From positions 496,001 to 560,000 of the forward strand of contig JAJHZJ010000416.1 of NCBI GenBank assembly GCA_023548195.1: 64,000 nt of DNA, written 5' to 3'. The notes below the pieces were generated by a model that saw nothing but the letters and a program-made list of their open reading frames with translations, searched no databases and was not told where the DNA came from. The translations under genes and the position numbers were made by a program. The DNA comes from Bettongia penicillata ogilbyi (Eukaryota; Chordata; Mammalia; Diprotodontia; Potoroidae). Below are positions 12,216-22,829 of this stretch, in pieces (position 1 is the stretch's first letter; each line of letters begins with the position of its first letter).

Positions 12216-12935
12216 GCAAGAAATGGGTCAACACATACAAAAATTTTGATAAAAGCTCTTTTTATTGTGGCAAAGTCCTGGAAACTAAGGAGATGCCCTT
12301 CAATTAGGGAATGGCTGAAAACTGGAGTATGTTTGTACCGTAAGAAATGATGGAGGGGATCATTTCATTTCAGAAACACTTATATGTACCCTATGTAGAG
12401 TAAAGTGAACAGAACCAGAAAACACTTATACAGCAATTACAACATTGGAAATAAAAATAACTTTGTTAGACTTAACTCTAAGCAACACAATGACCAACCA
12501 CTATCCTAGAGAAGTGATGATGACCTATGCTACCCATCTTCTGACAAAGAAGCAAGGAACTTGGGCACAGGCAATGTGAGAAGTTGTTTTGCTCGACTGT
12601 GTATATTTGTGACAAGGGTTTTGTTTGGTTTTGTTTCCCCAAAGGAGACTAAGGAGGACATGAGTGGGGGTAAGAAGAGTCCTAAGGACACAGCTACCAA
12701 ATAAAAAAGGAGAGACTCATTGAAGCATTTTCTTTTTAAAAATGCACAGAGAATGGAAGGAAACATACAAGCTGGACGCATCTGAAAGATAAATGTTGAA
12801 TTTATTATATACTTAGAAAAAGCAAGTCAAATGTAATAGATCTGTGGATTCATGTTCAATCTCTTTCAGTTCAATCTGGCACATGGAAATGCTTATTTTA
12901 TTTGGTGTTTAACAACAAAGAGCAATAAAATTTTT
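12216..12935 (+). mobile_element. L1 3' end (older family)
   Basis: It contains tcttttt-rich ORF2-end homology (ttattgtggcaaagtcctgg, cttcaattagggaatggctg), then gtaaagtgaacagaaccag. The 3' UTR has tgttttgctcgactgtgtat. It is the same family as 37690-38256. Confidence 0.7.
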
Positions 12936-13106
12936 TAAAATAATAATTCTATGGCTGGAACACTTCTCCTTGGCTTCTGAAAACTACAGTCCCACTGGCT
13001 CTCCTGCTTTATTATTGCCCCCATTCCAAAGGCACTGGTCATTACCCTACTAATCATGATATGGGAGAGCAGCAGCCATTCCTCAGATCTGGTTCTGAAT
13101 ATGAAC

Positions 13107-13173
13107 ATATATATATATACATATATATATATATATGTACACACACACACACACATACACACATATATATATA
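13107..13173. repeat. (TA)n/(AC)n compound microsatellite
   Basis: Alternating purine-pyrimidine tract: TA units, then gtacac(ac)n, then TA units again. The ends are self-complementary. Confidence 0.95.
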
Positions 13174-13339
13174 TTTCTTTCCCTCTTGGCGAGGAGTTTA
13201 AGGAGTTGTTACTGTTTTTGTTTTTAATGTGCACACAGATAATGACCATCTTGACACTTAAAGAATACCTTTCATTCATTTAATATGTAGGTGAAAAATG
13301 AGCCAGCATTTCTCCAAGTAGGCATTTACCCTAGTGCAC

Positions 13340-13505
13340 TAGAAAAAGCATTAACATCTTAGAGTCTGGAGACTTATGGTTCAAATCTTGGCTCTGAAAT
13401 TTCCAACTTGTGGGGAAAACAATTGTTACTGTCTCAGTTTCCTCATCTGTAAAACAAGGATGATTCTCTAAAGTCTCTCTCAGCTTTACAAATCTTGTGT
13501 TCCTG
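13340..13505 (+). mobile_element. MIR
   Basis: Sense order: ggttcaaatcttggctctga, tctcagtttcctcatctgta, then ctaaagtctctctcagct. Confidence 0.7.
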
Positions 13506-13514
13506 TAAGCCTCA

Positions 13515-13730
13515 CTTTAAAGCCAACCTATGGTTCACAAACCCCTAAGGAGTCTATAGATCCCTAAGGTGTCTATAGGGGTCCATGAACTTGAACAACC
13601 ACAAAAAAAACCTACATCTTTATTTTCATTAACCTCTAAGCAAAAATTTATCATTTCCTTCCACTGAAAGGGGCCCTTGGGTTTCACCAAATTGCCAAGG
13701 GCTCATGATACAAAAAAGGTTAAGAAGTCG
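13515..13730. mobile_element. hAT-like non-autonomous DNA transposon fragment
   Basis: It contains taggggtccatgaacttg, catctttattttcattaacc, ggtttcaccaaattgccaag, and the terminal acaaaaaaggttaagaag. This layout matches a mammalian element that ends in GGTTAAGAACC. The same family occurs at 19600-20085. The class assignment is from memory. Confidence 0.5.
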
Positions 13731-13739
13731 GATTGCACC

Positions 13740-14148
13740 AGTCCACGAGTGTCTTAAAGTGAAAGGGGTCTTGGCTTGGCTGGCACACAAACCTTAAAGC
13801 ACTGTATGAATCTGAAAAGGAGTGGACTGCCTGGACAAAGAGGCAGCAAAGGCTCAGTGCCCTTCCCCCACTTCTGTTCTCCAGATCTAGCTCAGGGATG
13901 GCCCCAGGACTCAGAGTCAGCTTCTCAGACCACTTTCTCTACTTAGATTTCAGGATTCTAGGTATCTGACCTTCAGCCCAAGCTTTGTTTATACAATATT
14001 TTCTTAGATCTCAGGAACAGAGCTTGATGCTGGGACTGCATCCCTAGTTTCTAGGTTTAAAGACTCCCTCTCAGTCTGTTAATCACCGGCTAATCCCTGG
14101 CCTACACTAATTTACCCCTCCTCCACTTACTCAGGGACAAAAACAACA
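13740..14148. other. No feature recognised
   Basis: Unassigned sequence with moderate GC. No family was seen. Confidence 0.4.
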
Positions 14149-14149
14149 C

Positions 14150-14292
14150 AGAATTCGAGAATGTTAGACTGGATGACTGTCTACTCCAACCTGGGTCATG
14201 TTATAGAAAAGGAAACCAGATCCAGAGGAATAAGGACTTTGCTGTGGTCACGTGGTGAATAACTGGCAGAGGTGGGACACAAAGCCAGGTTT
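14150..14292 (-). mobile_element. MIR
   Basis: Antisense: gaatgttagactggatgact, gaaaaggaaaccagatccag, then ataactggcagaggtggg. Confidence 0.6.
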
Positions 14293-14302
14293 TTTTGGAA
14301 TA

Positions 14303-14425
14303 TCATATATATATATTTGGTAAAAACAAACAAAACTGGATTTGTGTATGTGTGTGTATACACACACATATATAGTCAAAAAAAACCTGGATTTGTATAT
14401 ATGTGTATACATATATTTGTGTGAA
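14303..14425. repeat. TA/TG-rich simple repeats
   Basis: Short (TA)n and (TG)n/(CA)n blocks (14305-14318, 14342-14373, 14395-14425) with a local duplication of the phrase containing ctggatttgt. Confidence 0.85.
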
Positions 14426-14804
14426 TATGTCTTTTTCTACTAATACAACACAAACTAGAGAGTTCTCTCTATTGCATCTGAGCAAAAAAGCAACATGAAA
14501 ATGATTCGATAATTACAAAGTAATTTTTTTTCTGTTCCTTTGCTTGGTGTTACCAAATTGAAATAACAGGAGAGTTGTTTTTATTTTGTTTTGATAGGAC
14601 CAGAGATTTCACTGGAGAATTCCCAGGGGAGAATCGCCCCTGTTCCAAAGCAGGTCAGGATCAAAGGAGTTTAAGTTCACTGGTCCAAGGTATCATTCAA
14701 AAGCCACACTTCTTCCTGTCTTTATGACCCTGTAGGCGTTTTATCCATTACATCATCTGTGCCACTTCTCACTAAAATGATTGTTCCAAAACTCCCATAT
14801 CTAA
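14426..14804. other. No feature recognised
   Basis: Unassigned. A local inverted pair (attcccaggggagaatcgcc, near 14618-14640) is short and could be chance. Confidence 0.4.
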
Positions 14805-14965
14805 AGTGTTTTAATGTTAATACAATTCTTTCTTAACAACAAACCAGTGAAGCTAGAAGTGTTTTACAGATGAGAATACTGATACTCACAGAAGTAAAGC
14901 AACCTAAGAGTCCCACAGCTAGTCAGAAATGGGAGTAAAACCCAATTCTCCTGTTTTCTCAATTC
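14805..14965 (-). mobile_element. MIR / CORE-SINE
   Basis: Antisense: gttttacagatgagaatact, gtcccacagctagtcag, then aaacccaattctcctg. Confidence 0.6.
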
Positions 14966-15069
14966 CAATGACTTACTAAGAAACACTTCAGGGGAGCAAA
15001 TCAATCTGCTTAAACCACAATGGAAATTTACAATAATGAGATCAGTAAGCCCCACCTACCTCTAGCTGT

Positions 15070-15290
15070 CCCCAAATCAGTCACTCAATCAACATTTATT
15101 GAGGGCTGGGGAACAAAAAAAGGTAAAATACAGTTCCTGTCTTCAAGATGTTTATAATCTAATGCACAGGGAGAGAATGTGCAAACAAATATATAAAAAG
15201 CTCTATACAGAATAAATAGGTAATAATTTACAGAGAGAAGGCACTAGAATTAAAAGGGGTTGGGGAAGGCTAAACACAAAATGCACCATT
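15070..15290 (-). mobile_element. L2 3' part (antisense)
   Basis: Starts cactcaatcaacatttattg, then cagttcctgtcttcaagatg, tttataatctaatgcacagg and aaggcactagaattaaaagg. Confidence 0.75.
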
Positions 15291-15389
15291 AATTTAAATC
15301 ACTTTTGAGTTTTATTTCCTGATCATTGTATCATTCTCCATGAAGGTGCAAACCAATAATATTCTGACCTGGGGAGGTGGACACCCCCA

Positions 15390-15700
15390 CCATGAGGCTG
15401 TATTAATAACAATAGCTATGTCTGAGTTAATAATATGAATAGCAATAGTCCACATCCGATGTAAGGTTTACAAAGGGCTTTTCTCACAACTGTGTGGTGA
15501 CAGTCATCTTTTGCCTTCATGACCATCCAATAATTAGCACAGTGACTGACATGAATAAATAAATGCTGATTAACTGACAGGTACTAGAGGTATTATTTCC
15601 CTATTTTACAGATGAGAAAACTGAGGTACAGCAAGGTTTAAGGGTCACAAAGGCAGTTCAATATCAGCAGGACTGAATGAGGATGCATTGAGTGGGTTTA
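15390..15700 (-). mobile_element. CORE-SINE (antisense) with a nested L2 tail
   Basis: The SINE reads aaggtttacaaagggctttt, then ccctattttacagatgagaa. About 75 bp at 15505-15575 (tagcacagtgactgacatga, aataaatgctgattaac) is an L2-type tail flanked by TGACAG on both sides, consistent with insertion. Confidence 0.6.
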
Positions 15701-15844
15701 GTAACCTTCCAAGTGCTCCCTCAATAGAGAGGCTACTGGATAATAAGCAGGAGACTTGGTCCAAACAAGATCATGGACCAAAACCTGCCTCTTTGAAATC
15801 TCAGTAAGAGATGCGACAATTGATTACAGCACGTGTCTCTCCTT

Positions 15845-15945
15845 CGCGCAGAGGACGCTGTGCTAGAAAGTAGAGATCCAAAGACAAAAAAATGAACGGT
15901 CCCTGGCTGCAAAAAGCCTACATTCTACTAGGGGAAGGAAAGAGA
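15845..15945 (-). mobile_element. L2 fragment (antisense)
   Basis: It contains gtgctagaaagtagagatcc, ggtccctggctgcaaaaagc and ctacattctactaggg. Confidence 0.6.
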
Positions 15946-16110
15946 ACCAATATTTTTATGAAGAGTCTACTATGTGCCGGGCACTTGATCCTCACAATTA
16001 CCTGGAAGGTAGGTGCTATTACAATCCCCATTTTACAGCTGAGATAACTGAGACAGACAGCAGCTAAGTGACTTGCTCAAGGTCATCCAACCATACTGGA
16101 GAAACACAAC
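15946..16110 (-). mobile_element. CORE-SINE (antisense)
   Basis: It contains tgatcctcacaattacctgg, cccattttacagctgagata and gtgacttgctcaaggtcatc. Confidence 0.75.
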
Positions 16111-16189
16111 ATACCTACAGGTACGGAAATATCAGGCATATATACAGTAACACAGCTATCATGTTCCTTTCTCTTCAATTTTCTCTTTT

Positions 16190-16690
16190 CCAAGTTATAC
16201 ATCCCTAAATTCCTGGAACCACATGGTCTCCAGTCCACTCACTATGCCACCTGCCCTCCTCTGGATACTCTCAAGTTGATCCATCACCTTCCTTCACAAG
16301 GTAGCAACCACAACTGAACACAGCACTTTTGAGGCAGTCTGATCAGAACTATCCAGTCCCTGATTGATAAGTCTAGGCTTCTCTTAATGTAGCCCAAGAA
16401 ATGCATTTATTTTCTTGGCTGAGATGACACAATAATGATTCATATTGAACTTGTAGATTATTAAAACCTGCAGCTCTTTTCAGATGACCTGCTGCCTACC
16501 TAGGTCTCTCTTGTAATTGTGAAGCTGACTTTTTTATTCAAATATAGGGATTCTTAATTAATCTCTATTAAATGTCATCTTCTTAGACTCAATCTATTTA
16601 ATCTTTCTTGGCCCCTACCTCTGTCATTCAGTGTTCTGGCTATCTCTTCCATCTCTGTCAGGATCTACAGATTTCATAAACTTGACATCT
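16190..16690 (-). mobile_element. L3/CR1 LINE (antisense)
   Basis: It contains tgccctcctctggatactct, atgtagcccaagaaatgcat, gattcatattgaacttgtag and attaaatgtcatcttctta, in CR1/L3 antisense order. It probably continues at 17310 after SINE insertions. Confidence 0.7.
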
Positions 16691-16692
16691 GT

Positions 16693-16900
16693 AAGGCAGC
16701 TGGGTGATGCAATGGATACAGTCAGGAAGATATGAGTTCAGCTACAGTCTTAGACACTGTGTGACCCTGGGCAACTAAATCTCTTCTTGCCTCAGTTTTC
16801 TCATCTGCAAAATGGGAATGATAATAACAATACCTAACTCCCAGGGTTGTTGTCAGAATAAAATGAGATCAAGGGCAAACAACACATGAATTTCGGTCAA
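16693..16900 (+). mobile_element. CORE-SINE (sense)
   Basis: Head ggcagctgggtgatgcaatg, then gtgtgaccctgggcaac, ttgcctcagttttctcatct and ccagggttgttgtcagaata. Confidence 0.8.
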
Positions 16901-17039
16901 ATGATTCAAATTCATGTTACATATTTCCACTAGGCTGAAATCAATTATCATTTTTATATAACTTTTCATATTTTTATTCATTCTTACCTTCTTGGGATTC
17001 ACTATTTGCATTAATCAAGACCTAGCCATATTTGTGGGC

Positions 17040-17195
17040 TAGCATAGTGTATAGAGTATGTAGCACAGTGGAGAGAGTCCCCTGCCTGGAGTCAGGAAGA
17101 CTCATCTTCCTGAGTTCAAATCTGTCCTCAGGCACTCCCAAACGGGGTCACAACAAGTCAGGTCTAAACAACAAGACTGAACAGCAAACGCTCTA
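17040..17195 (+). mobile_element. RTE-tailed SINE lacking its CORE
   Basis: The tRNA-like head (gcacagtggagagagtcccc, gagttcaaatctgtcctcag) joins directly to the RTE tail (cccaaacggggtcacaaca ... ctgaacagcaa). The central CORE of about 90 bp is absent. Confidence 0.7.
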
Positions 17196-17309
17196 GGATA
17201 CAACTGAATAACAAAAAGCTAAACTTGCAAGCTCTTTGAATACCTGTAGCACTACATAAAATGCTTGCTACTGTTATGTCTTCAATTCATAAAACATCTA
17301 TTACATAAC

Positions 17310-17475
17310 GACTTTAAACAAATCATTAATAAAAATGTTAACAGAGCTAAAAAGATGCTTGACCAATTCCAAAGATCATCTATCATTAACTACCACATCA
17401 CCCATTCACCTAACTTTACTATCATCCAGCCCAGTTCTTATCTACTATTTTGTCCTCGGACATACTGGTAAAATG
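17310..17475 (-). mobile_element. L3/CR1 fragment (antisense)
   Basis: It contains attaataaaaatgttaacag, cacctaactttactatcatc and cagcccagttcttatct, the next block of the element at 16190. Confidence 0.6.
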
Positions 17476-17514
17476 GTTTCTAAAAAAAAAAAAAAAAAAA
17501 ACGAAAACAAAACT

Positions 17515-17720
17515 CAATTGCTCATCCTTTCTCTTAACCTCCTGATTTTGAAGTCAGGAGACCAAGGTTCAAGGCTCTGGTCTTCTGCCTCCTAACTTTG
17601 TATAGCCTTGGGTGAATCAATTTCCCTCTCTGGATCTCAATTCCCCTATATGGCTAAAGATAACAAAATTTGTACTCAAAAGGATGGGCAAAGCACTTGA
17701 TGTTGTAAGGAAAACAATTT
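17515..17720 (+). mobile_element. MIR / CORE-SINE (sense)
   Basis: It follows an A-run (17483-17500). Order: ttttgaagtcaggagacca, tagccttgggtgaatcaatt, then ggcaaagcacttgatgttg. Confidence 0.55.
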
Positions 17721-18249
17721 CTGATACTTAAAACCAAATATATCATCATTATCAATCTTTCCTGTTATGGAGAAAAATAGTATCTGACCTTCCTACCTCA
17801 GTTGTAAGGATCAAATGATCTTACAACCCAGAATGTCAGCACTGGAATGGACTTTTAAAAACTCCCTCATTTTTTAACTCATTTTACCAGCATCTTTAGT
17901 CTTTAATATCGCTCTCATTTCTGAATATTTTCCTACTCCTTCCTCTACTAACATTAAAAGGTAAGAGGCAGATGAGCAAGACAAACTAATACATCAAATG
18001 AATTCAACAATACACAAAATGTTCTGTAACCATAGTCGTCCTCACAATTTCTGCAACAATTGGAGGGAAGAGCATTTTTCAATTCTTCTCCAGGGCCAAG
18101 TTTACATTGTTGTCATCATCACATTTGTTGTTTTCCTGGTTTTCTTTACTTCATTCTGTATTAGTTTATATAAACCTTCCATGTTTCTCTGTATTCTTTA
18201 TAGTTACCATTTCTTAGTATTCTGTTATGCTCATGGACCATAATATGCC

Positions 18250-18465
18250 TATTGTTCAATTATTTTCAATCATGCACCACTTTTTGTAACCCCATTTAGA
18301 ATTTACTTGGCAGAAATACCAGAGTGGCTTGTCATTCCCTTCTCCACTCATTTTACAGACAAGGAAACTGAGGCAAAAAAGGTTAAGTGATTTGCCCAGG
18401 GTGACACAGCTAATTGCCTCAGGTCTTCCTGCCTCCCCACCTGCTCCATCTAGCTGGCCATAAAA
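18250..18465 (-). mobile_element. RTE-tailed CORE-SINE
   Basis: The plus strand shows aaccccatttagaatttact, cattcccttctccactcatt, gatttgcccagggtgacaca and ctgctccatctagctggc, so the SINE lies on the minus strand. Confidence 0.8.
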
Positions 18466-18494
18466 AGCTGCCTCTTATACAACACAGGACTATT

Positions 18495-18660
18495 TAGAGT
18501 TGTCAGGAGCCTAAACAGCACTGGATACAACCCCATTATTTACAGATGAGGAAAATGAGACCAAAGAACTCGTGACTTAACCACTCATGGTCACAAAAGT
18601 GTTAAATGGCAGAGCCCAGACTGAAATACACACTCCAAATCCAGCACTTTTAACTGAAAC
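18495..18660 (-). mobile_element. MIR
   Basis: Antisense: attatttacagatgaggaaa, atggcagagcccagactg. Confidence 0.6.
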
Positions 18661-19099
18661 CATTTTGGAACCATATATGTTCGTATATATACATGTGCAG
18701 TCACTCTATTTGCTGTAATGACAATAGTAATATCTATTTATAATATATACGTGTATCTGTCACTTCATTAACATTAGAGAAATATGAAACATTATTTTTA
18801 AGCAAACAATGAAGCATCACTTCATTTGTCAGATGGCATGACTCTTGGTCATAAATATTAAGGATCTTGTCCAAGGTTACGTGCTCAATTACCTACTGTA
18901 ACAGCATTAGCATTCTCGTGCTCTCAAACAACCTCTGTGGATTTAGGAATTCACTCCTGACCTTGCCTAGGAGAAAGCAAAGACCAACCCCCCACTAACC
19001 ACGCTGGCAAAAGAACTTGTCTGATATTTTTCTTCCCTGGAAGCTCTGTCACAAGGCTACTCAGGCACTTACTGAATGGAGTGTCACAGCAAGGACACT
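18661..19099. other. No feature recognised
   Basis: AT-rich, with a tatatac tract at 18675-18755. The 18840-18900 part may be a very diverged SINE. Confidence 0.4.
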
Positions 19100-19258
19100 G
19101 GGTTTACAGGCAAAAGAAAGGACTAGATTCTGGAGGTCCGCCTATTCCTTGGGACCTTAGCCAAGTCACTTCCCTTTTCTGGGCCTCAGTTTTCTCATTT
19201 CAAAAATGAGGGGCAGATGTTTTTTTAAAGTCCCTTCCAGAGCTAGATCACATAGGGT
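19100..19258 (+). mobile_element. MIR
   Basis: Sense: accttagccaagtcacttcc, gggcctcagttttctcattt, then agtcccttccagagctag. Confidence 0.7.
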
Positions 19259-19339
19259 CCCTTCTCTCCTACCCTCTTCAGAAAGGACTCTACTGATCAT
19301 CCAATCTCCCATCAGAAGCCATCCAGTAAAGTAGGTGCT

Positions 19340-19557
19340 TTACTGTTGTTCAATCGTGGCCAACTCTTCATGAGCCCGTTTGGGGTTTTGGGGTGCTTTG
19401 CCATCTCCTTATCCAGTTCATTTTACAGATGAGGAAATAGAGGGAAATAAGGTTAAGTGATTAGCTCAGGGTCACACAGCTAGTATCTGAGGTCGTTTTT
19501 GAACTCAGGATCTTTCTAACTCCAGGAACAGCATACTCTGGGACAACGAGCTGCCCA
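19340..19557 (-). mobile_element. RTE-tailed CORE-SINE
   Basis: The plus strand shows tgttgttcaatcgtggccaa, tttggggttttggggtgct, cagttcattttacagatgag and gctcagggtcacacagct. Confidence 0.85.
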
Positions 19558-19599
19558 AAGTAGGTGGAAATAATCTTATATTCAGAGTTTGAAAGGACT

Positions 19600-20085
19600 T
19601 TAAAGATCCATCTAAGGGTCCATAGATAGACTTGAGGAAGTTCCTGAATTTTGGAAGGGGAAAAAAAATTACATCTTTATTTTCACTACCCTCCAACACA
19701 GGAGTAGTAATATTTTGTGTCAGGGACCACCTTGGCAGTTCAGGAAACCCTATGAACCCCTTCTCAAAAAAATGTTTTTAAATAATTCAAGGAAATATCA
19801 AATATCAGCTAGAGGTTAGTGAAAATAAAGACGTAATCTTTTTTTTCCACACAAGTTCATGGACTCTCGGAAATCTATTTCTCTTTGGACCCCTTGAGGG
19901 TCCATGGACTGACTTCAGATTAAGAATTGCACTAAGTAAAGAAGCAAATTTAATTTGTTTAAAAAGAAATTTAGCATCTCTTTCAATGAATCAAACATTA
20001 TTCTGAGAAGGGATCCAAAGCTTTCAGCAGGTTACCAAAGGGGTTACCTCTATACAAAAAAGATTAAGAACCTCTAATCTAATCC
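19600..20085. mobile_element. hAT-like non-autonomous DNA transposon, rearranged
   Basis: It contains several blocks of the 13515 family: gggtccatagatagacttg, tacatctttattttcacta, a second ggagta-led block, ccttgagggtccatggac, gagaagggatccaaagct and aaaaagattaagaacctct. The order suggests two copies or a nested insertion. Confidence 0.5.
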
Positions 20086-20387
20086 AAATCTCACAGAAGT
20101 AGAGGCACAGACTGAATTCATTCCCCCCCTCCCCAAAAAAACTAAACAACTATATATAGCACTAGGGAATCAGGAATGGTAAGTGAAAAAATCCCCATTC
20201 TGGATAGCAAGTCAGAGGAAGAACCATATAAAAACATGAAGTTTTCTCCCATCCCAGGTGGATGATGAAGGAGATTAAAGTAATTAGAAGGGCAAAGGAT
20301 GGATGTGTCTTATTTCACTTGTTGTTGGGAGTGTCATATGGTCCAATAGTGAAAATATGAGAAATACAGTCTTCTAGTAATTATGAA

Positions 20388-20620
20388 GGGGAGCAGGTGG
20401 CTCAGTGGAAAGAGATCCAGGGCTGGAATCAGAAAGAATTGAGTTTAAATATGGTCTCAGACAGTAGTTCTACAACCTTGGACAAGTCACTTAACCTTGT
20501 TTGCCTCAGTTTCCCCATCTGTAACATGAGTTGAAGAAGGAAACAGCAAAGTATCACAGTGTCTCTGCCAAGGAAACCCCAAATGGAGTCATGAAGAATT
20601 AGACATAAATAAAATGATAA
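20388..20620 (+). mobile_element. RTE-tailed CORE-SINE (sense)
   Basis: Head ggtggctcagtggaaagag, CORE ttggacaagtcacttaacc, tail gaaaccccaaatggagtcat with gaattagacataa. Confidence 0.85.
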
Positions 20621-20621
20621 T

Positions 20622-20860
20622 TATTAATAATAGGTAGCATATTTCTCTAGAACCTAAAATGTATCTCATTTCAGCTTTGATAATTCTGGGAAGTAGGTGT
20701 TACTATTATTATCCCCATTTTACAGATAAGGAAACAGAGGCACTGAGAGGTTAGTCTCTGAGAATAGTCAGTGTCTGAAACCTTATTTGAACTCAGGTCT
20801 TCCAGCCTCTAGGTCCCTCACTCTATCTCCACTTTACACTTAGCTGCCTAGCAAGAAAAC
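20622..20860 (-). mobile_element. CORE-SINE, L2-tail type (antisense)
   Basis: It contains attattatccccattttaca, gataaggaaacagaggcact and cactctatctccactttacac. Confidence 0.8.
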
Positions 20861-21064
20861 CTTTCTCTTTCTCTGTATTTTCTTTATCTTGGGAAGGCCG
20901 ATTTCTCTCATCTTTTTGCTAAAAGTTTATTTTCTGACTCTTTTATATCACTTAAAGGTTATCATCTTCATATTCACATTTCCTTCTCATTCTCCTTCTG
21001 AGTTTTGCATCAGAAGCCCTACTTGCCCCTAAAAGAAGAAAAAATTTTATCCACTTAGATCAGG

Positions 21065-21150
21065 ACACCTGCTGATAAGAGGGAAAGGGATTGGACCAGG
21101 TGAATTCTGGGATCCTTCCCAGCTTTAACACTTCAAAATTCTATGATCTT
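21065..21150 (+). mobile_element. MIR 3' part
   Basis: It contains gggattggaccaggtgaatt, ctgggatccttcccagct and aattctatgatctt. The LTR at 21158 inserted just downstream. Confidence 0.6.
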
Positions 21151-21157
21151 GAGCTGT

Positions 21158-21730
21158 TGTAAAGCCAATAAGATTAAAGATCTTTCCCACCCATTAATGG
21201 ACCTACCCATTAAGGGAAGCTTGATTAGGGGAGGCCCATACCTTTTGTTAGTTTTCTAAAGAAACACTGGTTCTCAAGGGTTGTGACGCTCTCTGACTCT
21301 AAAAAAACTGTATAAATACTCTGAGGTGAGATTTTACTTTGGAGTTTACACATTGGAAGTGTTTGGCTAGACAAGACTCTGGGCAGTCGCCAAGGAACCC
21401 CCCAGCTTTGAAAACCCAGAGGTTGGTGCTTCCTTCTCTGATAACTATGTATGTAATGGTCAGAGAGTTGGATCTCTCTGTTGATCTATGATGCATGTAT
21501 TGCTTAGGTCAGGGAGCTGGAAGCCTTGTCGATTTTGATCTCTCTGTATTTTTTCATTAGTTCAGGGTGCTGACTGCCCCCCACCCCAAACTAAGTGAAT
21601 GATACATGTGCTTGATTAAAGTGATTGTTGAATGTTGACCCCTGAAAAGTTGTCTTTCCTTTTAGAAAAGCAGATCAAAGAACCTGTAATAGCAGGTCCT
21701 CCTGTGTATGTCAGGGTACTTGCTTTTACA
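21158..21730 (+). mobile_element. Solo LTR of an endogenous retrovirus-like element
   Basis: 573 bp beginning TGTAAAGCC and ending CTTTTACA, flanked by a perfect 5-bp duplication GCTGT (21153-21157 and 21731-21735). A TATAAATA box lies at 21311-21318 and an ATTAAA signal near 21615. No internal retroviral sequence adjoins it, so it is a solo LTR. The same family occurs, inverted, at 61267-61836. I cannot name the family. Confidence 0.85.
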
Positions 21731-21754
21731 GCTGTCAACCCAAAGTTCAGAGTT

Positions 21755-21985
21755 GGGAGGCAGGCAGAGCATAATGTAACAGAAAGAGCCTAGAACCAGA
21801 GTCAGTGCACAGAAGATAGGAGATCAGTCCAGGCTCAGCTACGTAACAACTAATATGGCCTTGGGCAAGTAAATCACTTTCCCTTGGGGACCTCAGATTT
21901 CCTTATCTTATGGGCAAAATGAGGAAATTGGACTAGATGGTTTCTAAGGTCCTTTCTAAAGCCAAAATCTAGGCTCTAAAGTTTT
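21755..21985 (+). mobile_element. MIR (sense)
   Basis: It contains gagcataatgtaacagaaag, tggccttgggcaagtaaatc, then aaattggactagatggtttc and taaggtcctttctaaag. Confidence 0.75.
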
Positions 21986-22114
21986 GAGTCACTCAGGGAG
22001 GGTGGGGTGTGAATCTGCATAAACAAGAGCCAAAACGAACTGAACTTCTGGGTCAGTTCACTTTAAGGGACAACTGAACTGAGCAGGCCCTGGGTGTGCA
22101 CTTTACAAAAGATA

Positions 22115-22295
22115 AACAGAGACCTAGTGGAAAGAGCCCAGGTCCAGGAATCAGGACATCTCCACTGAAGTCGGGGCTCGGCCAAGAGCTAGCCATGTGA
22201 CCCTTATGCTAGTCACTATCACCCTCCCCACCCTTTCCTTTATCTGTAAAATAAAGGAATTAGACCAGTTTTTTTCTATCAATCCAAGAAATTTC
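22115..22295 (+). mobile_element. MIR (sense)
   Basis: It contains agtggaaagagcccaggtcc, gccatgtgacccttatgct and ctttatctgtaaaataaagg. Confidence 0.65.
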
Positions 22296-22589
22296 CCAGC
22301 TTAGGACAGATTTGTTGGATATGCATTTGATTTCTAGTTCTCTTCATTTGAAATGGAGGACCCTCCACCCCCACCCCATCCCCCGCCATACCCCAGGATA
22401 GACTGTACTTGTTTCCAAATTAGATTAACAGGCACATTTCCAAAGATGGAATTTGGCTATTTTCCTCTTTTGCTTTCCCTCTCCCCTGCAAAATACAAGC
22501 CATTCCACTATCAGTACTACTATTCTACTACTATCTATGGGGATAGCCCCTATCTCTTCCATTGAAGTCAAACACTAAATGCTTTCTAA

Positions 22590-22825
22590 CAAACTAGCTG
22601 GCTCAGCAGATAAAACACTGGACTTAGAAGTCAGGGAAGGCCTGAGTTCAAATCCAGCCTCAGATACTAAGCAGGCCATTTAACCTCTCTGCCTATCTTG
22701 TAAAAAATAGGGATAATAAAGCACCGAGCTTACAAGGTTGTTGTCAGGATAAAATGAGTTAACCTATGACAATATTTTGCAAACATTAAAAGGGATATTA
22801 TACAAGTGCTGGCTCTAATTTCCAT
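22590..22825 (+). mobile_element. CORE-SINE, L2-tail type (sense)
   Basis: It contains gttcaaatccagcctcagat, ggccatttaacctctctgcc, gttgttgtcaggataaaatg and tacaagtgctggctct. Confidence 0.8.
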
Positions 22826-22829
22826 GAGC

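Noticed and set aside
14618..14640. Hairpin-like inverted repeat as a structured RNA
   Set aside because: Arms are too short (about 7 bp) and isolated. No flanking conservation can be judged.
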